The notes below the pieces were generated by a model that saw only the letters and a program-made list of their open reading frames with translations, was not told the DNA's origin and searched no databases. Positions 32,181 to 40,019 of a stretch of DNA of 64,000 nt are shown here, piece after piece. The position numbers and the translations under genes are program-made. Each line of letters opens with the position of its first letter. Position 1 is the stretch's first letter. The stretch covers positions 10,364 to 74,363 of the forward strand of contig NZ_JBHTMP010000037.1 of NCBI RefSeq assembly GCF_042679305.1. Direction: 5' to 3'. This DNA is from Micromonospora_H sonneratiae (GTDB taxonomy: Bacteria; Actinomycetota; Actinomycetes; Mycobacteriales; Micromonosporaceae).

Positions 32181-33139
32181 GGGTGGAGCCTACGGGGTCG
32201 AGCTGTATGCCGCCGTAGGGAACGCGCGGTGATGACCAACGATCCCAGAATTGGCATGACGATGGCGATGCCTCCCCCGGAGCTCGGTGCGACCGGGGAC
32301 ACGTCGGGGTCCACCTCGGCGGCCCTGGTGCCCGCATCCCCGCCGACCGACGAACCCGATCCATCGACCAGGGGCGGGGCCGTACCGGCCGGTGCCGCTG
32401 TGGCCGGCTCCGGCAGGTTGTCGAAGGTCGACGGTACGGAGAGCGAGGCCCAACGGTCGTACGGCCACACGACGGCGATCGCCCGGCCGATCACGTTCTC
32501 GATCGGAACCGGCCCCTGACAGCGGGCATCCTGCGAGACGAGTCGGTGATCGCCCATCACGAAGATCTCACCTGGCGGCACCACCACCTCCTCGAAGCGG
32601 CGGGACCGGCATTCCTGGCTGTTCGGCGGAAGGTCCAACGGAGAGTTCCGGGGCACGTAGGTCTCGTCCAGGGGAACCCCGTTCACGGTCACCCGCCCCT
32701 GCTCGTCGCAGCAGGCCACCCGGTCACCGGGCAGCCCGATGACACGTTTGATGAAGTCCTTCTCCCCCGGCTGGCTGACCCCGACCAGGTCGCCGAGGGT
32801 ACGCCACAACCGGGTGAAGAACCCCGCCTCCGGCTGCCCGGCCCGCTCCGGCACCCACCGGTCCGTGCCCCGGAAGACGACCACCTCACCGCGTTTCGGG
32901 TCCCGTACGTCGTAGACGATCTTGTTCACCAGCACCCGGTCGCCGATGAGCAGCGTGTCCTCCATGGACCCGGAGGGGATGAAGAACGGCTGCAACAGAA
33001 AGGTGCGGATCAGTACGGCGATGCCGAAGGCCACGATGAGCAGCAGTGGCAACTCCTGCCACAGCGGCATCTGCCTACGGGGGCGGCGAACGCGGCGGCT
33101 CCTTGGCTCGACATCGTCCTCTTCGTCCACGTTATGCAC
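32177..33139 (-). CDS. lepB: Signal peptidase I with C-terminal membrane extension
   Basis: 320-aa paralogue of the next gene. After a basic N-terminus and one transmembrane helix it has catalytic S58 (IPSGSM) and K131 (DFIKRVIGLPGD) and the GDHRLVSQD box. Unlike its neighbour it continues with an Ala/Gly-rich linker and a second hydrophobic helix (GGGIAIVMPILGSLVITA) near the C-terminus. The annotated ATG at 33139 is followed by an in-frame GTG three codons later that could also start. It is preceded by the strong rplS terminator. Confidence 0.93.
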   Translation of the reverse strand: MHNVDEEDDVEPRSRRVRRPRRQMPLWQELPLLLIVAFGIAVLIRTFLLQPFFIPSGSMEDTLLIGDRVLVNKIVYDVRDPKRGEVVVFRGTDRWVPERAGQPEAGFFTRLWRTLGDLVGVSQPGEKDFIKRVIGLPGDRVACCDEQGRVTVNGVPLDETYVPRNSPLDLPPNSQECRSRRFEEVVVPPGEIFVMGDHRLVSQDARCQGPVPIENVIGRAIAVVWPYDRWASLSVPSTFDNLPEPATAAPAGTAPPLVDGSGSSVGGDAGTRAAEVDPDVSPVAPSSGGGIAIVMPILGSLVITARSLRRHTARPRRLHP

Positions 33140-33168
33140 TACACATCTCCCCGGGCTCGGGATACAAC

Positions 33169-33212
33169 GCTACCGCCCGGGGTGCCTGTTTCCAGGCTCC
33201 CCGGGCGGTAGC
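33169..33212. terminator. Very long hairpin downstream of rplS
   Basis: GCTACCGCCCGGGG (33169-33182) and CCCCGGGCGGTAGC (33199-33212) are perfectly complementary, and the inner GCCTG/CAGGC extends the stem to about 19 pairs with a 4-nt TTTC loop. It separates rplS from lepB and should be an efficient terminator. Confidence 0.85.
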
Positions 33213-33266
33213 ACGGATGTGTCCCGTCGCCGCGACCAGGCCACGGCGACAGCGCAGTGGGCGAGG

Positions 33267-33623
33267 TCAGCTCGGCTGCTTCTCGCGCTTCTCCTTGATC
33301 TTCGCCTTCTTGCCGCGCAGCTCACGGAGGTAGTAGAGCTTGGCGCGACGCACGTCACCACGGGTGACGACCTCGATCCGGTCGATCGACGGGCTGTTGA
33401 GCGGGTAGGTCCGCTCGACACCGACGCTGAAGCTCATCTTGCGTACGGAGAAGGTCTCCCGCAGACCGGAGCCCTGGCGCCGGATGACGGTGCCCTGGAA
33501 GATCTGGACCCGGGAACGGTTGCCCTCGACAACTCGCGCGTGCACCTTGACGGTGTCACCGGCGCGGAAGTCGGGGAGGTCGGTCCGCCGCGACTGGGCG
33601 TCAAGGGCGTCCAGGGTGTTCAT
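33267..33623 (-). CDS. rplS: 50S ribosomal protein L19
   Basis: 118-aa ribosomal protein located at the subunit interface. LPDFRAGDTVKVHARVVEGNRSRVQIFQG, GSGLRETFSVRKMSFSVGVERTYPLNSP and AKLYYLRELRGKKAKIKEK match L19 throughout. It is the last gene of the rpsP-KH-rimM-trmD-rplS series and ends at the long hairpin. Confidence 0.98.
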   Translation of the reverse strand: MNTLDALDAQSRRTDLPDFRAGDTVKVHARVVEGNRSRVQIFQGTVIRRQGSGLRETFSVRKMSFSVGVERTYPLNSPSIDRIEVVTRGDVRRAKLYYLRELRGKKAKIKEKREKQPS

Positions 33624-33782
33624 CGCTGCATCCTCGTAGGCTCACGGCGTACCGGTCATCGGCACGCGGATGGGTGGTTCTGATCCCCGATGGGTCGTCC
33701 TGTGACCAACCCCGGCGGGGATCCTCGCAGCCCCTCGCGGCGCGAGACAGCTGCGGCATCCGCAGAAAACTGCGGCAATCTC

Positions 33783-34562
33783 TTACTTTGCCACATCCCC
33801 GTCCGGCACCTGAAATCCGGCCCCGGTCAGCGTCGCGACGTCCCGCTTGTCCAGCACCCCCGCCGGTAGCGCCGCCAACATGTCGGGACGCCGGGACGCG
33901 GTCCGTAGCAGTGACTCGTCCCGTCGCCACCGGGCGATCCGACCGTGGTCGCCGGAGCGCAGGATCTCCGGTACGGCATGCCCCCGCCACGTGGGTGGCT
34001 TGGTGTAGACCGGTGCCTCGAGCAGCCCGTGCGCGTGGGACTCCTCGTCCAGCGACGAGGCGTTGCCGAGCACACCGGGCAGGAGCCGGGTCACCGCCTC
34101 CAGGATCACGATGACCGCGACCTCGCCGCCGAAGAGCACATAGTCGCCCAACGAGATCTCGGTCACCGGCATCCGGGTGGCGGCGTGGTCCAGGACCCGC
34201 TGGTCGATGCCCTCGTACCGGCCACAGGCGAAGACCAGGTGGGGCTGGGCCGCCAACTCGTAGGCGAACTCCTGGGTGAAGCGCCGCCCGACCGGGCTGG
34301 GCACCAGCAGGTGCGGCGGCGGCCCGTCCGCCGATTCGGGCGCGATCGCGTCGAGCGCCGCCCCCCACGGCTCGGGCCGCATCACCATGCCCGGACCGCC
34401 GCCGTAGGGGGTGTCGTCGACCGTGCGATGCACGTCGTGGGTCCAGCTCCGCAGATCGTGTACGGCCAGATCCAGCACGCCACTGGTCCGGGCCTTGCCG
34501 ATCAGCGAAAGATCGAGCGGGGCGAAGTAGTCCGGGAAGATGGAGACGACGTCAACACGCAT
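33783..34562 (-). CDS. trmD: tRNA (guanine-N1-)-methyltransferase
   Basis: 259-aa SPOUT-class enzyme that methylates G37 of tRNAs and prevents frameshifting. The trefoil-knot motifs CGRYEGIDQRV and ISLGDYVLFGGE are intact, as is the N-terminal VSIFPDYFAPL. It lies 6 nt downstream of rimM and 159 nt upstream of rplS. Confidence 0.98.
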   Translation of the reverse strand: MRVDVVSIFPDYFAPLDLSLIGKARTSGVLDLAVHDLRSWTHDVHRTVDDTPYGGGPGMVMRPEPWGAALDAIAPESADGPPPHLLVPSPVGRRFTQEFAYELAAQPHLVFACGRYEGIDQRVLDHAATRMPVTEISLGDYVLFGGEVAVIVILEAVTRLLPGVLGNASSLDEESHAHGLLEAPVYTKPPTWRGHAVPEILRSGDHGRIARWRRDESLLRTASRRPDMLAALPAGVLDKRDVATLTGAGFQVPDGDVAK

Positions 34563-34568
34563 GACAGC

Positions 34569-35129
34569 TCACAGGTCGAGCAACCCGCCCGGCGGGTCGA
34601 CGACGACCCGGCGATTGGCCAGGTCGACCTCGGGGACGATCGCCCGAACGAACGGGATCAACGCGGTACGCCCGCCGGGGCGACGCAGGACCAGCAGGTC
34701 CGAGGCGGGCGCGTGGTCGATCCGGGCCACCTCGCCGAGCGGCTCCCCGGCCCGGTCGACCACGGCGAGGCCGACCAGTTGGTGATCGTGGAACTCGTCC
34801 GGGTCGCTGGGCGGGGCCACCTCCGCGCTGTCGACGCAGAGCAGGGTGCCACGCAGCGCCTCGGCGACGTTGCGGTCGTAGATCCCGTCGAAACAGACCA
34901 GCAGACGCCCCTGGTGCCAGCGGGCCGCCTCGACGGTCAGCTCGTCCGGCACCTTGAACAGTTCCCCCTGGTCGGGCACGGCATCCTGCCGACCAGCGGA
35001 AGCCGCCGGTTCGGTGCGGAGCACCGAACCGGCGGCAAAGCGCGCTTCCGGCTCATCGGTACGCACTTCCACGGTGACCTCACCGCGGATGCCGTGCGGC
35101 TTACCGATGCGGCCGACGATCAGCTGCAT
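34569..35129 (-). CDS. rimM: 16S rRNA processing protein RimM
   Basis: 186-aa 30S assembly factor that binds S19. VGRIGKPHGIRGEVTVEVRTDEPEARF and the PRC-barrel segment PFVRAIVPEVDLANRRVVVDPPGGLLDL are diagnostic. Its start shares one base with the stop of the KH-protein gene, and trmD follows after 6 nt. Confidence 0.97.
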   Translation of the reverse strand: MQLIVGRIGKPHGIRGEVTVEVRTDEPEARFAAGSVLRTEPAASAGRQDAVPDQGELFKVPDELTVEAARWHQGRLLVCFDGIYDRNVAEALRGTLLCVDSAEVAPPSDPDEFHDHQLVGLAVVDRAGEPLGEVARIDHAPASDLLVLRRPGGRTALIPFVRAIVPEVDLANRRVVVDPPGGLLDL

Positions 35130-35377
35130 CAGTACGAGTCGACGATGTCGACGCGTACGCCACGCCCGCCGATCGAGCCGATCACCTGGCGGAGCGCCTT
35201 GGCGGTACGACCGGACCGCCCGATGACCGTTCCCAGGTCCTCGGGGTGTACGCGTACCTCAAGCCGCTTGCCGCGACGGGAGTCGACCATCCGGACACGT
35301 ACGTCGTCAGGATGGTCGACGATGCCCTTGACCAGGTGCTCCAGCGCTGGCCGGAGGGCCACCTCAGCCCTGCTCAC
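35129..35377 (-). CDS. KH-domain RNA-binding protein (KhpA-like)
   Basis: 82-aa single KH domain with the RNA-binding GRSG loop in HPEDLGTVIGRSGRTAKALRQ. Such proteins, encoded between rpsP and rimM in many Gram-positive bacteria, pair with KhpB to regulate RNAs. The GTG start lies inside the 3' end of rpsP (14-nt overlap), so translation is likely coupled. Confidence 0.94.
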   Translation of the reverse strand: MSRAEVALRPALEHLVKGIVDHPDDVRVRMVDSRRGKRLEVRVHPEDLGTVIGRSGRTAKALRQVIGSIGGRGVRVDIVDSY

Positions 35378-35807
35378 CGGTGCCTGCCTCGGCCGACTCC
35401 TCGGTCTTGGCCGGAGCCTCGGCCGCCTTGGCGGTCTTCTTCGCCGGCTTCGCCGTCTCGGTGAGGCCGGCCGCAGCCTTGGCCTCTGCCTCGTAGGCCG
35501 CCTTGCGGTCGGCCCGCTCGGCCGCCACCAGCAGCGGTGCCGGGGCCGGCAGACCCTTGAACTTCTGCCAGTCGCCGGTCTTCTCCAGCAGGCGCTGCAC
35601 CGCCTCGCTCGGCTGGGCGCCGACGGACAGCCAGTACTGGACCCGGTCCGACTTGACCTCGATCACCGAAGGGTGCTCCTTCGGCTGGTAGATCCCGACG
35701 AACTCGATCGCCCGACCGTCACGCTTGGTGCGCGAGTCGGCGACGACGATGCGGTACTGCGGGTTGCGGATCTTGCCCATCCGCAGGAGCCGGATCTTTA
35801 CGGCCAC
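35364..35807 (-). CDS. rpsP: 30S ribosomal protein S16 with Ala/Lys/Glu-rich tail
   Basis: 147-aa protein. The first 80 residues are S16 (KIRLLRMGKIRNPQYRIVVADSRTKRDGRAIE, GIYQPKEHPSVIEVKSDRVQYWLSVGAQPSE); the rest is an Ala-, Lys- and Glu-rich tail like that of other actinobacterial S16 proteins. It heads the rpsP-KH-rimM-trmD-rplS cluster. The 226-nt gap upstream probably holds its promoter, but I could not identify one with confidence. Confidence 0.97.
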   Translation of the reverse strand: MAVKIRLLRMGKIRNPQYRIVVADSRTKRDGRAIEFVGIYQPKEHPSVIEVKSDRVQYWLSVGAQPSEAVQRLLEKTGDWQKFKGLPAPAPLLVAAERADRKAAYEAEAKAAAGLTETAKPAKKTAKAAEAPAKTEESAEAGTGEQG

Positions 35808-36033
35808 GTGTGTTCGCTCCTGTTGCGATTCTCACCAGCCCAGTCGGGCGGTGCGCGGGTGAGAGCCGGCCGGCTCAGTGGGGTTTGGGCCGGAGACTGC
35901 TCGGTGGACTGGCAACGCGCCCGGGTTAGAGGGCGCCGCACGCGTGCCGGATACCAGCCAACCATTCTGCCAGATGTGCGCGGCGACCGTTTCGCCCCCT
36001 GGCTGACGGCCGGACGCGCCGCCCGGAAATCGC

Positions 36034-37140
36034 TCAGACCGCCCGCTGGTACTGGTCGGGCCAGCCGGCAGCCGCCCCGAGTCGGTGCGCGGCCTGCCGG
36101 GGCCAGTACGGGTTACGCAGCAACTCCCGCCCCAGCAGCACCGCGTCGGCCTGCCCCGACGCCACGATCGCCTCGGCCTGCTCCGGGTCGGTGATCAGGC
36201 CGACAGCGGCCACCGGCAGATCCGTGTTCCGGGCCACCGCCTCGGCGAACGGGACCTGGTAGCCGGGTCCGACGGGCACCCGCACCCTGGCAGCGTTGCC
36301 GCCGGTGGAGACGTCCAGCAGGTCAACCCCGTGGGCCAGCAGTTCCTTGGCGAACCGTACGGTGTCGTCACCGGTCCAGCCCTGCCCGTCCGAAAGCCAG
36401 TCGGTCGCCGAGATCCGGAACAGCACCGGCAGGTCGGCCGGCCAGGCCGCCCGGACCGCGTCGACCACCTCGAGGGCGAACCGGATCCGGTTCTCGAAGG
36501 AGCCGCCGTAGCTGTCGGTGCGGTGGTTGCTGTGCGGGGAGAGGAACTCGCCGATCAGGTAGCCGTGCGCGCCGTGCACCTCCACCACCTGGAACCCGGC
36601 GGCCAGCGCCCGTCGGGTGGCGGCGGCGAAGTCCGCCACCACCTGCTTGATCTCCTCGACGCTCAACTCGTGCGGGACCTGGTGCCGCTCGTCGTAGGCG
36701 ACCGGGCTGGGGCCGACCGGCTGCCAGCCGCCCTGTCCAGGGGCGAGCGGGGCACCACCTCGCCAGGGGGCGTCGGTGCCGGCCTTGCGTCCGGCGTGCG
36801 CGAGTTGGATCCCGGGTACCGTGCCGCTGCGCTTCAGGAAGTCGGTGATCCGTACGAACGCCGCCTGCTGACGTTCGTTCCACAACCCGAGGTCGGCCGG
36901 GCTGATCCGGCCCTCGGGCGCGACCGCGGTGGCCTCGACCAGGATCAGTCCGGCACCGCCGACGGCCCGGCTGGCCAGGTGGGTGAGGTGCCAGTCGGTC
37001 GGCACCCCGACGTCGGGCCCGTCGACCGCAGCGGAGTACTGGCACATCGGCGCCATCCAGACCCGGTTGGGCACGGTGACCGAGCGCAGGGTCATGGGCT
37101 GGAACAGGGCGCTGCGCCGCCCCTCGGTCGACTCGCTCAC
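36034..37140 (-). CDS. Old Yellow Enzyme family NADH:flavin oxidoreductase (YqjM-like)
   Basis: 368-aa FMN-dependent TIM-barrel ene-reductase that reduces activated alkenes with NAD(P)H. VPNRVWMAPMCQYSA carries the YqjM-type cysteine near the flavin; VEVHGAHGYLIGEFLSPHSNHR gives the substrate histidine pair; ADAVLLGRELLRNPYWP ends the barrel. The GTG at 37140 is chosen because AAGGAG (37147-37152, minus strand) lies 6 nt upstream; the GTG at 37167 in the same frame is less likely. It is divergent from an ArsR regulator, with palindromes in the shared gap. Confidence 0.92.
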   Translation of the reverse strand: MSESTEGRRSALFQPMTLRSVTVPNRVWMAPMCQYSAAVDGPDVGVPTDWHLTHLASRAVGGAGLILVEATAVAPEGRISPADLGLWNERQQAAFVRITDFLKRSGTVPGIQLAHAGRKAGTDAPWRGGAPLAPGQGGWQPVGPSPVAYDERHQVPHELSVEEIKQVVADFAAATRRALAAGFQVVEVHGAHGYLIGEFLSPHSNHRTDSYGGSFENRIRFALEVVDAVRAAWPADLPVLFRISATDWLSDGQGWTGDDTVRFAKELLAHGVDLLDVSTGGNAARVRVPVGPGYQVPFAEAVARNTDLPVAAVGLITDPEQAEAIVASGQADAVLLGRELLRNPYWPRQAAHRLGAAAGWPDQYQRAV

Positions 37141-37193
37141 GGCGTACTCCTTGCTGCTGACGGCCACGACAACCCCCGCTTGGTACGACGGAC

Positions 37194-37233
37194 ATCGTAA
37201 TACGATGAGAATGAAACTACGAGATCTGTCGTA
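37194..37233. promoter_or_regulatory. Palindromic operator candidates between OYE and arsR genes
   Basis: ATCGTA-A-TACGAT (37194-37206) is a perfect 13-nt odd palindrome, and TACGA-N6-TCGTA (37218-37233) is a second site with a similar core. They lie in the 122-bp divergent gap and resemble ArsR/SmtB binding sites. Confidence 0.6.
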
Positions 37234-37262
37234 TTATCGGGTAGCCAGAAAAGAGGTGTGTT

Positions 37263-37634
37263 GTGCCACAGCAAGCCCCAGCCCATGCCGACCCGGCACC
37301 CGCCCTCGGCGTCGGGCGCGCGCTCCCCCACCCGGACCGGGACGAGATCCGGCTGGCAGCGGTGCTACATGCGCTCTCCGACCCGACCCGGCTGCACATC
37401 GCCCACACCCTCGCCCGACTCGGCGAGGCGGCCTGCTCGGTCATCGACCTCGCGGTCAGCAAATCCACCACCACCCACCACTACCGGGTGTTGCGGGAGG
37501 CAGGTGTGATCAGCCAGGTGTATCGAGGCACCTCGAAGCTGAACGCGCTGCGCCGCGACGACCTCGAAGCCCGCTTCCCCGGCCTGCTGGACAGCGTGCT
37601 GGCCGCCGCGGAACGGGAGGGAACCCGGGGCTGA
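37263..37634 (+). CDS. ArsR/SmtB family transcriptional regulator
   Basis: 123-aa winged-helix protein: LAAVLHALSDPTRLHIAHTLARLGEAACSVIDLAVSKSTTTHHYRVLREAGVISQVYRG. No clear metal-binding cysteine cluster is visible (one cysteine in AACSV), so it may sense a redox-active or organic ligand rather than a metal. It probably represses the divergent Old Yellow Enzyme gene through the palindromes between them. GTG start. Confidence 0.9.
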   Translation: MPQQAPAHADPAPALGVGRALPHPDRDEIRLAAVLHALSDPTRLHIAHTLARLGEAACSVIDLAVSKSTTTHHYRVLREAGVISQVYRGTSKLNALRRDDLEARFPGLLDSVLAAAEREGTRG

Positions 37635-37701
37635 CAGCCGCCGCCCGGCTCACAGAAGGTAGGCGGAGCCGCCGGTCACCGGCCCGCCGGGCATTCCGCC
37701 C

Positions 37702-38352
37702 CTACGGCCGAGCCGGCGGCCGGTCCCAGCCGGTGGGCAGGGCGGTCGGCACCTTCCACCGTGGGTCGGGCGAGAAGTCGCACCAGGTGCCGTCGAACGG
37801 GAACTGACCCGCCTCGGCCACCTTGATCACCCGCTCGCCCTCGGCGCGTACCGCCGCCTCGTCGGCCACCCAGTAGTGCTCGGGGAAGGCCAGCCGCTCG
37901 ACGAACTCCCCCTCGTCCTTCCAGCACCAGGTCCGGTCGGCCTCGACCACCACGTCGAGGTCCTGGTCCACCACGTCGATCCCGGCCACGTCGCCGTCGT
38001 CCCACCGCACACCCGGCTCTTCGAGATTGACGTACCAGCGGGCGAACTGTCCGTTCTCGTGCCGGAACCACCAGACCGAATGGGCCCCCTCGGCCGGCAG
38101 GAACTTCAACAGCGGCGGGCCGTTCCACACCCCCACGCGCAGCCGGTAGGACCGGGTGATCCACTCCGCGAACGGCATCATCCGCATGCCACGGCCGTCG
38201 TCGGCGACCTCGTTGGCAACCGGGGTGCCCCGGCCGATCCACAGCAGCAGGCCACGCTCGTCGTCGCTGACCACCCGCGCCGGCCGGACCCAACCGATCC
38301 GCCCACGGCGGACGTTGCGGTGCAGCACCAACTCACCGGGCTGAAATCCCAT
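37702..38352 (-). CDS. DUF402 domain-containing protein
   Basis: 216-aa cytoplasmic protein of the DUF402 family (metal-dependent hydrolase fold, some members nucleoside phosphatases). WYVNLEEPG, DVVDQDLDVVVEADRTWCWKDEGEF and an acidic pattern fit the family. Its function here is not known. The ATG lies exactly 6 nt after TAGGGT (38359-38364, minus strand), suggesting leaderless transcription. Confidence 0.86.
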   Translation of the reverse strand: MGFQPGELVLHRNVRRGRIGWVRPARVVSDDERGLLLWIGRGTPVANEVADDGRGMRMMPFAEWITRSYRLRVGVWNGPPLLKFLPAEGAHSVWWFRHENGQFARWYVNLEEPGVRWDDGDVAGIDVVDQDLDVVVEADRTWCWKDEGEFVERLAFPEHYWVADEAAVRAEGERVIKVAEAGQFPFDGTWCDFSPDPRWKVPTALPTGWDRPPARP

Positions 38353-38396
38353 GCCCAGACCCTATCCCCACCGCCGCAGCCCGCCGCCGCGCTGTC

Positions 38397-38446
38397 GGAA
38401 AGGGCCCCTTCCTGTCGCTCCTTGCACCGGAAGGGGCCCTGCCAGG
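38397..38446. repeat. GGAAGGG/CCCTTCC palindromic repeat, copy R2
   Basis: Shares AGGGCCCCTTCCTGTCG with copy R1 (3347-3396) and has the same layout of two palindromic units around a linker, here 15 nt. It fills most of the 104-bp gap between proS and the DUF402 gene, 11 nt after the proS stop, where it could terminate proS transcription. Confidence 0.75.
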
Positions 38447-38456
38447 CACCAGAGCG

Positions 38457-39863
38457 TCAGTAGGCGCGGGCCAGGATCGCGACCAGGTCCGGCTCGTCCT
38501 CCGAGTCCGGAACCGAGCCGTCCGCCCGGACCAGGCAGCGTACGGTCACGCCCTTGCCGTTGGCCTCCGTCTCACCGGCCGGCCCGACCTCCGACCACGG
38601 CACCCGGGCCCACCCGGTCGCCGCCGCCTCGATCGCCTCGGCCAGGGTCTGCACCGTCACCGTCCGCGACTCGCGCAGCGCCAGCGCCTCGTCGTGCAGG
38701 GACTGCTGGTCGGCCTCCAGGGCGGCCAGCACCGCGGCCACCACGTCGGTCACCGGCACCGGGGTCTTCGACCCGTTGGTACGCCGTACCAGCACCGCGT
38801 TACCGGCAGCGAGATCGCGGGGACCGACCTCGACGCGTACCGGATAGCCCTTGAGCTCGGCATCGACGGCCCGGCGGCCGAACGGGGTGTCGGTACGGTC
38901 GTCGAGCCCGACCCGGACCCCGGCGTCGCGCAGCGCGTCGCGCAGCTTCGCCGCCGCCTCGGCCACCCCGTCACCGGCCTTGACCACCATGATGTGCGCC
39001 TGCACCGGAGCCAGCCGGGGCGGCACCCGCAGCCCGTTGTCGTCCCCGTGCACCATGATCAGACCACCGAGCATCCGGGTGGAGGTGCCCCAGGAGGTGG
39101 TCCAGGCGTGCTCGACGCTGCCGGCCGCCGAGGTGAAGGTCATGTCGAAGGCCTTGGCGAAGTTCTGCCCCAACTCGTGGCTGGTGCCCAGTTGCAGCGC
39201 CTTGCCGTCACCCATCATGCCTTCACAGGTGTAGGTGGCGGTGGCACCGGCGAACCGCTCCCGGGCGGTCTTCAGCCCGACCAGCACCGGGATGCCCAGT
39301 TCCCGCACCATGAAGTCCTCGTAGACCTCGTGCAGGATCCGGCGGGCGTAGGCACGGGCGTCGGCCTCGTCGACGTGCGCGGTGTGCCCCTCCTGCCAGA
39401 GGAACTCGCTGGTCCGCAGGAAGATCCGGGGCCGCATTTCCCAACGCACCACGTTCGCCCACTGGTTCAGCAGCAGCGGCAGGTCCCGGTAGGAGCCGAT
39501 CCACTTGGCCATGAACTCGCCGATGACCGTCTCGCTGGTGGGCCGGACCACCACCGGCTCGGCAAGCTGCTTGCCGCCACCGTGGGTCACCACGGCCAAC
39601 TCCGGCGAGAAGCCCTCGACGTGCTCGGCCTCCCGCTTCAGGTAGCTCTCCGGGATGAACAGCGGGAAGTACGCGTTCTCCGCGCCGGCTGCCTTGATCC
39701 GGGCGTCCATCTCGGCCTGCATCCGCTCCCAGATGGCGTAGCCGGCCGGTCGGATGACCATGGTCCCCCGCACCGGCCCGTTGTCGGCGAGCTGAGCCTT
39801 GGCGATCAGGTCCTGGTACCAGCGGGGAAAGTCCTCCGCCCGGGGAGTGAGCACACGTGCCAT
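38457..39863 (-). CDS. proS: Prolyl-tRNA synthetase, archaeal/eukaryotic-like short type
   Basis: 468-aa class II synthetase. Motif 2 and 3 regions (RPTSETVIGEFMAKWIGSYRDLPL, WEMRPRIFLRTSEFLWQEGHTAH, GTSHELGQNFAKAF) are intact. It lacks the large INS editing domain of typical bacterial ProRS and ends in the C-terminal zinc-domain-like extension with a final RAY, as in archaeal-type enzymes. The ATG lies 8 nt after TAGGAT (39872-39877, minus strand). Confidence 0.95.
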   Translation of the reverse strand: MARVLTPRAEDFPRWYQDLIAKAQLADNGPVRGTMVIRPAGYAIWERMQAEMDARIKAAGAENAYFPLFIPESYLKREAEHVEGFSPELAVVTHGGGKQLAEPVVVRPTSETVIGEFMAKWIGSYRDLPLLLNQWANVVRWEMRPRIFLRTSEFLWQEGHTAHVDEADARAYARRILHEVYEDFMVRELGIPVLVGLKTARERFAGATATYTCEGMMGDGKALQLGTSHELGQNFAKAFDMTFTSAAGSVEHAWTTSWGTSTRMLGGLIMVHGDDNGLRVPPRLAPVQAHIMVVKAGDGVAEAAAKLRDALRDAGVRVGLDDRTDTPFGRRAVDAELKGYPVRVEVGPRDLAAGNAVLVRRTNGSKTPVPVTDVVAAVLAALEADQQSLHDEALALRESRTVTVQTLAEAIEAAATGWARVPWSEVGPAGETEANGKGVTVRCLVRADGSVPDSEDEPDLVAILARAY

Positions 39864-40019
39864 GACCGCACATCCTATTCGCCGCCATGTCCCCTCCGGT
39901 GACCTGGTGGCCTCCTACGCCATGTCAGCCCGCGTGGGCCGTCCCACCGCGGTCCGGAGACCGTCCGTGCCTGCCCCAGCGCCCCCACCCCGTACGGGTC
40001 GACCGAGAAGGGGCGGGCG

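Noticed and set aside
33945..36194. 749-codon open frame on the plus strand opposite trmD-rimM-KH-rpsP
   Set aside because: Crosses four certain genes on the other strand, including two intergenic gaps; a stop-poor mirror frame.
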